This document shows positions 1 through 4,629 of a stretch of 5,686 nt of DNA, piece by piece (positions within the stretch are counted from its first letter, which is position 1; the number at the start of each line of letters is the position of its first letter). Under the pieces are notes generated by a model. The model searched no databases, was not told the DNA's origin, and saw only the letters and a program-made list of their open reading frames with translations. Origin of the DNA: Methylophaga sp. (GTDB taxonomy: Bacteria; Pseudomonadota; Gammaproteobacteria; Nitrosococcales; Methylophagaceae); NCBI GenBank assembly GCA_014762585.1, contig JABURN010000087.1, forward strand, positions 1 through 5,686, written 5' to 3'. The translations under genes and the position numbers were made by a program.

Positions 1-874
1 GACCATTGATTACATCCAAAGACAAAGTTTTATGGACTGTCAGCCAGTCAATTACTTTAATTACCTCATCGCGGCCATTCACCGCGTCGATATGCAAACC
101 TGCCGTAGGCAGCTCACACGCCAGATTGAGGTTTTCGCGCAGTGGCGCAAAATAACTCGTCAGCAGTAAACGCACCGGTGTTTTGTTGAGTGCAAAATAA
201 GACTGAGTCAGCGCGTGATGCCAGTCTTTATCCAACTCCGTCGCCAAAACCGGCTCATCAATCTGGACCCAGTCGGCACCAGCCTCAGCCAGCCTAATGA
301 GGCATTGCTCGTAAACCGGCAGGAGATCGGCGAGCAGATTCAGCTTATTGCTGTCATCCTTGGCCTTACCCAGCCACAGATAGCTGACAGGTCCCAGTAG
401 CACGGGTTTAGCCTGATAGCCATGATTAAGCGCTTCACGGAACTGAGCCAGCAAGCGCTCGACATTGAGCTCGAATTGCGTGTCGGCACTGAATTCAGGG
501 ACCAGGTAGTGGTAATTGGTATCAAACCACTTGGTCATTTCTGCTGCGGCAATCGGATTCTGTTTCAGTTGTTTTGATGATTGCCCGCGTGCAGCCTGAA
601 AATACTGATCGGTCTCTGCCAGGCGGCTGTCGATGCGTCCCGGCAAATTCCCGACCAGCAGACTGGTGTCGAGCACGTGGTCGTAGAGAGAAAAGTCACC
701 AACCGGCAACCAGTCGAGTTTCTGTTGGTACTGCCAGTGTGTCTGACGGAGGTTTCTTGCCGTGTCCTCAAGCTCCAGCAGGGAGGACTCACCACGCCAG
801 TATTTTTCCAGTGCAAATTTCAGTTCACGACGTTTGCCGATTCTCGGGAAACCGAGATTGTGAGTGGTAATCAT
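1..874 (-). CDS. metE: MetE, cobalamin-independent methionine synthase (5' part, cut by window edge)
   Basis: 5-Methyltetrahydropteroyltriglutamate-homocysteine methyltransferase, the cytosolic enzyme that makes methionine from homocysteine without vitamin B12. Only the first 291 codons are visible, of about 755 usual for the family. Translation from the ATG at 874-872 gives an open frame to base 1 with no stop. Family signatures seen: HNLGFPRIG at residues 5-13, MTKWFDTNYHYLVPEF near residue 115, LLGPVSYLWLGK near 158, and WVQIDEPVL near 200. These lie in the N-terminal barrel. The zinc and homocysteine ligands are in the C-terminal barrel, outside the window, so catalytic integrity cannot be judged. 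The start is supported by a Shine-Dalgarno AAAGGA (revcomp of 881-886) six bases upstream and by the match to known MetE N-termini. It is divergent from metR, the arrangement expected for a MetR-activated metE. Confidence 0.97.
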   Translation of the reverse strand, partial: MITTHNLGFPRIGKRRELKFALEKYWRGESSLLELEDTARNLRQTHWQYQQKLDWLPVGDFSLYDHVLDTSLLVGNLPGRIDSRLAETDQYFQAARGQSSKQLKQNPIAAAEMTKWFDTNYHYLVPEFSADTQFELNVERLLAQFREALNHGYQAKPVLLGPVSYLWLGKAKDDSNKLNLLADLLPVYEQCLIRLAEAGADWVQIDEPVLATELDKDWHHALTQSYFALNKTPVRLLLTSYFAPLRENLNLACELPTAGLHIDAVNGRDEVIKVIDWLTVHKTLSLDVING

Positions 875-941
875 TATTCATCCTTTGTTTTCTTGCAGGT
901 GGCGGTCATTGTAAGGACACAGTGAAATGAGGAATAATGAT
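870..941. repeat. 10-base inverted repeat flanking the metE start and the metR -10 region
   Basis: ATCATTATTC at 870-879 and its exact reverse complement GAATAATGAT at 932-941, separated by 52 bases. Similarity continues beyond the perfect core (12 of 14 bases). The left arm contains the metE start codon; the right arm covers the candidate -10 of metR. It could be a pair of regulator contacts or, in a transcript starting far enough upstream, a stem that hides the metE start codon. Confidence 0.6.
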
Positions 942-974
942 ATTTTTTACCTTATCCATGAGTTTATCTAATAG
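875..974. promoter_or_regulatory. metE-metR divergent control region
   Basis: This 100-base AT-rich gap carries the signals for both divergent genes. For metR (+) the best candidate is TTGTAA at 909-914, an 18-base spacer, and AATAAT at 933-938 (5 of 6 to the -10 consensus). For metE (-) the best -10 is TACAAT (revcomp of 908-913, 5 of 6), with no good -35, as expected for an activator-dependent promoter. The two elements occupy the same bases, so the promoters overlap, as is known for metE/metR in enteric bacteria. No perfect MetR site (TGAA, five bases, TTCA) is present. A lone half-site TGAA is at 923-926. No MetJ box (AGACGTCT) and no cobalamin-riboswitch-sized leader is seen. Promoter positions are inferred by eye. 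Confidence 0.5.
881..886 (-). promoter_or_regulatory. Ribosome binding site of metE
   Basis: On the minus strand the sequence reads AAAGGA, then six bases, then the metE ATG. This is a strong, well-spaced Shine-Dalgarno and fixes the start codon at 874-872. Confidence 0.8.
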
Positions 975-976
975 AT
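966..976. repeat. Perfect 5-1-5 palindrome across the metR start codon
   Basis: ATCTA-A-TAGAT reads the same on both strands and covers the two in-frame stops and the first two bases of the metR ATG. LysR-type regulators often bind short interrupted dyads and MetR is known to repress itself in enteric bacteria, so an operator is possible. The dyad does not match the known MetR consensus and may be chance. Confidence 0.35.
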
Positions 977-1868
977 GATTGAGCGCAGCCATCTCAGAAT
1001 TATTCAGGCTCTGGCCGAGCACGGCAGTCTGACCGCAGCCGCCAACGCCCTGTTTGTGACCCAGCCGGCCCTCTCGCACCAGATGCGTTATCTGGAGCAG
1101 AAGCTGGAAGTGAGCTTGTGGGAACGTCAGGGGCGCAAGCTACGACTGACCCAGGCCGGTCAGCTGCTGCTGCGTGTCGCAGGACAGGTGCTGCCGGTAC
1201 TGGAGCAGACCGAGAATACGCTGAAAGCCTATGCGGATGGCAAACAGGGCATACTCAGACTGGGGGTTGAGTGTCACCCTTGTTATGAGTGGCTCAAAGG
1301 GGTGCTGGCTGACTACCTGGTGATGATGCCGAAAATGGATGTCGATATCGTTCACAAGTTTCAGTTTTCAGGCCTGCAGGGGCTGCTTAATTATCATATC
1401 GACCTGCTGGTCACGCCGGACAAGGTCAAACAGCAGGGTGTGGTCTACGCGCCGTTGTTTGATTACGAGCTGGTGTTATTGGTCGCAAAGCAACACACAT
1501 TGGCATCGAAGACCTATATTGAGGCGCAGGATTTAGCCAGTGAGTTATTACTTACTTTCCCTGTGCCCCATGAGCGACTGGATATCTATACCCAGTTTCT
1601 GATGCCGGCAGGTATCAGCCCCCGTCACAAAGCCATGGCATCGCTGGATATTATGATCCAGATGGCAGCATTGAACCGCGGCGTGACCATACTGCCTGAC
1701 TGGCTGGCCCGCCATTATGTGAACAGTCTGCCGGTGAGCACGCTGCGTCTGGGTAAAAAAGGCGTAATGAAAACCTTATTTGCCGCGATGCGCGAAGGGG
1801 AAGAATCTGTACCCTATATGCAGCAATTTGTTGAGTTGGGGCAGCAGAAAGCGGTTCCGGACAACTAA
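975..1868 (+). CDS. metR: MetR, LysR-type activator of methionine biosynthesis
   Basis: LysR-family transcription factor of 297 residues; E. coli MetR is 317. In the family it activates metE, and often metH, with homocysteine as co-effector, and represses itself. The N-terminal winged helix-turn-helix covers about residues 1-63, with helix-turn-helix text SLTAAANALFVTQPALSHQ at 18-36 and LEQKLEVSLWER following. A linker helix and a periplasmic-binding-like effector domain fill about 90-290. MetR-specific landmarks are the N-terminus MIERSHLRIIQAL, the ECHPCYEWL segment near 99-107 (E. coli ECHSCIQWL), FDYELVLLVA, LASELLLTFPV and LIQMAALN-like DIMIQMAALN. The frame upstream is closed by TAA and TAG at 969-974, so translation cannot start earlier. 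The N-terminus lines up with E. coli MetR, so the ATG at 975 is right. No Shine-Dalgarno stands directly before it, suggesting weak or coupled initiation. It is divergent from metE, and its stop touches the stop of the next gene. Confidence 0.95.
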   Translation: MIERSHLRIIQALAEHGSLTAAANALFVTQPALSHQMRYLEQKLEVSLWERQGRKLRLTQAGQLLLRVAGQVLPVLEQTENTLKAYADGKQGILRLGVECHPCYEWLKGVLADYLVMMPKMDVDIVHKFQFSGLQGLLNYHIDLLVTPDKVKQQGVVYAPLFDYELVLLVAKQHTLASKTYIEAQDLASELLLTFPVPHERLDIYTQFLMPAGISPRHKAMASLDIMIQMAALNRGVTILPDWLARHYVNSLPVSTLRLGKKGVMKTLFAAMREGEESVPYMQQFVELGQQKAVPDN

Positions 1869-2657
1869 TCAGGCATCCAGCACACGAAACAGCATTTCGC
1901 GAATAGTTTGCGGCTCAAAGGGTTTATCAAGAATGGCAGAGACACCGGCCTGCTGGACATTGCCCAGACGTGCCTGATTGTTCTCAGTGGTCGCCATCAG
2001 AATCGGTAAGACCACATCACCCATTTCATCGCGGATATAACGGGTCAATTCATGACCATCCATTTCCGGCATATTAAGATCGGTCACCACCAGATCATAG
2101 CTGTGGCTAATGAGCAGATTAACCGCCTCACGACCGTTTTCTGCCAGATCAATATTCTGAATACCCATACTGCCCAGCACACGTGAGAGGTGATTGCGAG
2201 AGGTGAAGCTGTCATCAACCAACAGGATATTCAATTCGCTGACATCATAGCTTTCCAGCTCGATTTCACTGGGGTCAATCACATCCAGCGTGGCGCGGAT
2301 AGCCCGTCGCAAATCTTTGGAGTCAAAAGGCTTAGGCAGAATGGCCATGACACCGGCCTGACGTATCGGTTCCAGTGCCTGCTGCCCGGTCTCGCTGGAA
2401 ATCAGCATAAAGGCAATGGCATTGTCGAGGGCCTGGACACTCTCAATCAGCTCATCTGCAGTCATATCCGGCAGGTACATGGCTGAAATGACCAGATCCG
2501 GCGGATACTGGGCGATATGGGCCAGCGCCTCTTCACCATTGCTGACGCCATCAATTTTATTGATTCCTTCTTGCTGCAGATGGCGCATGATGAGCTTGAG
2601 CTGCATAGAAGAAGGCTCAACCAGCAGAATAGACAGATCTGCAGCAGTCAGAGACAT
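1869..2657 (-). CDS. Orphan tandem receiver-domain (REC-REC) response regulator, first domain degenerate
   Basis: A 262-residue cytoplasmic protein made only of two CheY-like receiver domains, with no output domain. REC1 spans about residues 8-127 and REC2 about 142-260. REC2 is complete: acidic pair D148-D149, phosphoacceptor D193 in VVTDLNMPEMDG, T223, and K245 in DKPF. REC1 is a pseudo-receiver: E14-P15 replaces the acidic pair and A59 stands where the phosphorylated Asp should be (VISAMYLPDM), while S87 and K109 (PKPF) are kept. It should therefore be phosphorylated only on REC2. The start follows a Shine-Dalgarno GAGGA (revcomp of 2664-2668) that overlaps the stop of the upstream DJ-1-like gene nine bases away, suggesting translational coupling. 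No histidine kinase is nearby, so the partner and process are unknown. It is the last gene visible in its operon. Confidence 0.9.
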   Translation of the reverse strand: MSLTAADLSILLVEPSSMQLKLIMRHLQQEGINKIDGVSNGEEALAHIAQYPPDLVISAMYLPDMTADELIESVQALDNAIAFMLISSETGQQALEPIRQAGVMAILPKPFDSKDLRRAIRATLDVIDPSEIELESYDVSELNILLVDDSFTSRNHLSRVLGSMGIQNIDLAENGREAVNLLISHSYDLVVTDLNMPEMDGHELTRYIRDEMGDVVLPILMATTENNQARLGNVQQAGVSAILDKPFEPQTIREMLFRVLDA

Positions 2658-2663
2658 AGCTTA

Positions 2664-2668
2664 TCCTC
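2664..2668 (-). promoter_or_regulatory. Ribosome binding site of the tandem-receiver gene, overlapping the upstream stop
   Basis: On the minus strand TGAGGA contains both the TGA stop of the DJ-1-like gene (2669-2667) and the GAGGA Shine-Dalgarno of the receiver gene, six bases before its ATG. Ribosomes ending one gene stop on the start signal of the next. Confidence 0.7.
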
Positions 2669-3221
2669 AGGGACGCACCAGGCCGGATTCGACCTGGTTA
2701 CGAGTCGTTTTATCGGTCAGCAGCTCGATAATAAAGAGCGCGAAATCCATGGCTGTGCCCGGCCCTCTTGAAGTGAGTATTTTTTCATCCATCACCACCG
2801 GCTCTTCACTGAGTGTAATCTCCGGCCACTTTTTCTTATCCAACGCACCGGGGTAGCTGGTGGCACGCTTGCCGTCAAGCACGCCGGCACTGGCCAGTAC
2901 CATAGGCGCGGCACATATGGCAGCAAGGTACCTGCCCTCATGTTGAAGACGTTTGATCAGGGCATGAACACGATGATCGTTGTTGAGGTGATCGGTGCCG
3001 GGTTGACCGCCGGGCAGCAGCATCATATCGAAATCGTCCTCAAGCACATTGTCCAGCAAAGTATCGGCGACCAGACCCACCTGACGGCTTGCGGTCAAGC
3101 TTTTCTGATGACCCAGGCTGGCCGTGGTCACACTGATCCCAGCCCGTCTTAACAGGTCGATCAGGGTGACCGCTTCCAGTTCCTCACACCCTTCTGCCAG
3201 GGGAATTAATACGCTGGCCAT
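2667..3221 (-). CDS. yajL: DJ-1/PfpI-family protein, YajL-like
   Basis: A 184-residue single-domain protein of the DJ-1/ThiJ/PfpI superfamily, closest in text to E. coli YajL. Family members are cytoplasmic stress-response proteins linked to protection against oxidative and dicarbonyl damage, and the exact biochemical activity is debated. Seen: the N-terminal Rossmann-like strand ASVLIPLAEGCEELEAVT with conserved E14, the IDLLRRAGISVTTAS segment, the LLPGG loop at 68-72, the nucleophile-elbow cysteine C103 in AAICAAP, and SRGPGTAMDFALFIIELL near the C-terminus. C12, close to E14 in sequence, is an additional cysteine. Length is normal for the family. The start at 3221 is backed by AGGAG (revcomp of 3226-3230) four bases upstream. 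It lies 11 bases after ctpA and its stop overlaps the next gene's ribosome binding site, so co-translation is likely. The symbol is by similarity; another paralogue of the family is possible. Confidence 0.88.
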   Translation of the reverse strand: MASVLIPLAEGCEELEAVTLIDLLRRAGISVTTASLGHQKSLTASRQVGLVADTLLDNVLEDDFDMMLLPGGQPGTDHLNNDHRVHALIKRLQHEGRYLAAICAAPMVLASAGVLDGKRATSYPGALDKKKWPEITLSEEPVVMDEKILTSRGPGTAMDFALFIIELLTDKTTRNQVESGLVRP

Positions 3222-3225
3222 AATG

Positions 3226-3230
3226 CTCCT
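3226..3230 (-). promoter_or_regulatory. Ribosome binding site of the DJ-1/YajL-like gene
   Basis: AGGAG on the minus strand, four bases before the ATG at 3221-3219 and inside the 11-base gap after the ctpA stop. It supports this start. Confidence 0.65.
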
Positions 3231-3232
3231 GC

Positions 3233-4603
3233 CTATCGATTGAGGATAGTCATGCCTTTCAACAGATTCAGTGCCTGTGACAATACATAGTCAGTCACTT
3301 CCAGTGGCTGTTCTTTGTCTTCCTTGTCTTTGATTGCGGTGTTAACGCTGTCCGGCGTCACAGACTCTTCATCTGCAGCGTCCTGGTTCTGGCTTTGGCT
3401 CTCGGTCTCTTCTTCAGCCTTACCGTTTTCCAGATGATGCGCCAGATCGCGTTCACGTAATGGGGTAAATTCGTTTTCATCCACAGAAGCGACGCGAATA
3501 CCACTGATTTCGATATCCGGTACGATGCCCTCCGCCTGGATGGAACGACCGGATGGCGTGTAATAGCGGGCCGTGGTCATTTTCACTGCGGTGTTATTAG
3601 TCAACGGCATCACGGTCTGGACTGAGCCCTTACCGAAGGTTTTGCCCCCCAGTACGATGGCGCGTTTATGATCCTGCAGTGCACCGGCCACAATCTCCGA
3701 GGCCGAAGCAGAGCCGCCATTGACCAGTACAATCATCGGTGCGCCTTTGAGCAGATCATCCGGAGTCGCATGAAACTTCTGATCGGCATCAGCAATGCGC
3801 CCGTCGGTGTAGACAATCAGCCCTTTATCAAGGAAAGCATCCGAAACATCCACCGCAGCCTCGAGTACGCCGCCCGGGTTGTTACGCAAATCCAGCACCA
3901 GGCCATTGAGTTTACCGTTGCTTTCTTTTTTCAGTTCACTGACGGCCTCACGCAGGCTGGCTCCGGTACGAGACTGGAAAGTGGTGACGCGAATATAACC
4001 GTAACCGGGTTCCAGCATCTTTTTCTTCACACTCTCGACTTTGATGATGGCGCGGGTCAGTTCCACCTTGAGTGGCTTGTCAGCACCTTCACGAATGATA
4101 GTGAGTGTTAACTTCGATCCAGGTTCGCCACGCATGATGTCGACGGCATCATTGAGTGACATGCCTTTCACCGGGGTTTCATCAAGGCGGATAATCAGGT
4201 CGCCAGCCTGAATGCCTGCTTCGGCTGCGGGCGTGTCATCAATCGGGGCGACGACCTTGACGAAGCCGTCTTCCATACTGACTTCAATACCCAGACCACC
4301 GAACTCGCCGGAGGTACCTTCCCGCAGTTCCTGGAATTCATCCAGGTTCAGATACGTGGAGTGAGGGTCGAGGCCGGAAAGCATGCCGCGGATGGCGTTT
4401 TCCAGCAACTGTTTGTCTTCGACCGGTTCGACATAGCTGCTTTTAATGCGACCGAAAATTTCGGAGAAAGTCCTGAGGTCTTCCAGCGGCAGGTCAGGCT
4501 GCGCAGACTCACGCTCGGCAAACACCATCTGGCCGAAAACCAGGGTTGCCCCCAGAATAATGCCAGTGGTAATTAATCCGAAATCGCGTTTAAAAAAGCT
4601 CAT
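3233..4603 (-). CDS. ctpA: CtpA, exported C-terminal processing serine peptidase (S41) with PDZ domain
   Basis: A 456-residue S41 peptidase that acts outside the cytoplasmic membrane. In related bacteria such proteases trim or degrade envelope proteins, including cell-wall hydrolases. Order: basic start MSFFKRD, hydrophobic segment 8-29 ending VFA (signal peptide or anchor), helical region 40-95, PDZ domain about 98-185 with binding loop GLGIE at 103-107, and the peptidase core to about 370. The catalytic Ser is S300, the middle Ser of SASAS, and the Lys is K325 in FGKGSVQ with Q329. The 25-residue Ser-Lys spacing matches characterised CtpA enzymes. An acidic, Glu/Gln/Asp-rich low-complexity stretch (about 371-435) precedes a short terminal helix. 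The frame is open upstream to an ATG at 4651, but that start would overlap envC. AAGGA (revcomp of 4610-4614) six bases before the ATG at 4603 and the normal signal sequence favour 4603. It lies 26 bases after envC. Confidence 0.95.
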   Translation of the reverse strand: MSFFKRDFGLITTGIILGATLVFGQMVFAERESAQPDLPLEDLRTFSEIFGRIKSSYVEPVEDKQLLENAIRGMLSGLDPHSTYLNLDEFQELREGTSGEFGGLGIEVSMEDGFVKVVAPIDDTPAAEAGIQAGDLIIRLDETPVKGMSLNDAVDIMRGEPGSKLTLTIIREGADKPLKVELTRAIIKVESVKKKMLEPGYGYIRVTTFQSRTGASLREAVSELKKESNGKLNGLVLDLRNNPGGVLEAAVDVSDAFLDKGLIVYTDGRIADADQKFHATPDDLLKGAPMIVLVNGGSASASEIVAGALQDHKRAIVLGGKTFGKGSVQTVMPLTNNTAVKMTTARYYTPSGRSIQAEGIVPDIEISGIRVASVDENEFTPLRERDLAHHLENGKAEEETESQSQNQDAADEESVTPDSVNTAIKDKEDKEQPLEVTDYVLSQALNLLKGMTILNR

Positions 4604-4609
4604 ATCGTT

Positions 4610-4614
4610 TCCTT
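4610..4614 (-). promoter_or_regulatory. Ribosome binding site deciding the ctpA start
   Basis: AAGGA on the minus strand lies six bases before the ATG at 4603-4601. It selects this codon over the upstream in-frame ATG at 4651, which would give 16 extra residues before the signal sequence and overlap envC by 22 bases. Confidence 0.75.
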
Positions 4615-4629
4615 CGTGGTTGGTACACC

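Noticed and set aside
842..870. Rho-independent terminator from the TCTCGG/CCGAGA hairpin
   Set aside because: No run of T follows on either strand and the hairpin is inside metE coding sequence.
565..925. Open frames on both strands over the metE 5' end (83, 98 and 114 codons)
   Set aside because: Shadows of metE, which reads through this whole stretch in another frame with clear family motifs.
923..935. MetR consensus site TGAA-N5-TTCA
   Set aside because: Only the TGAA half is present; the expected TTCA half reads GAAT.
875..974. Cobalamin riboswitch or MetJ operator upstream of metE
   Set aside because: The gap is only 100 bases, too short for a cobalamin riboswitch with its own promoter, and no AGACGTCT-like pair is present.
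2416..2856. 146-codon open frame on the plus strand
   Set aside because: Antisense to the junction of the receiver and DJ-1-like genes; low-complexity Ser/Arg-rich translation with no recognisable family.
3668..4111. 147-codon open frame on the plus strand
   Set aside because: It lies wholly antisense to ctpA, whose peptidase core is unmistakable, and its translation shows no domain-like text.
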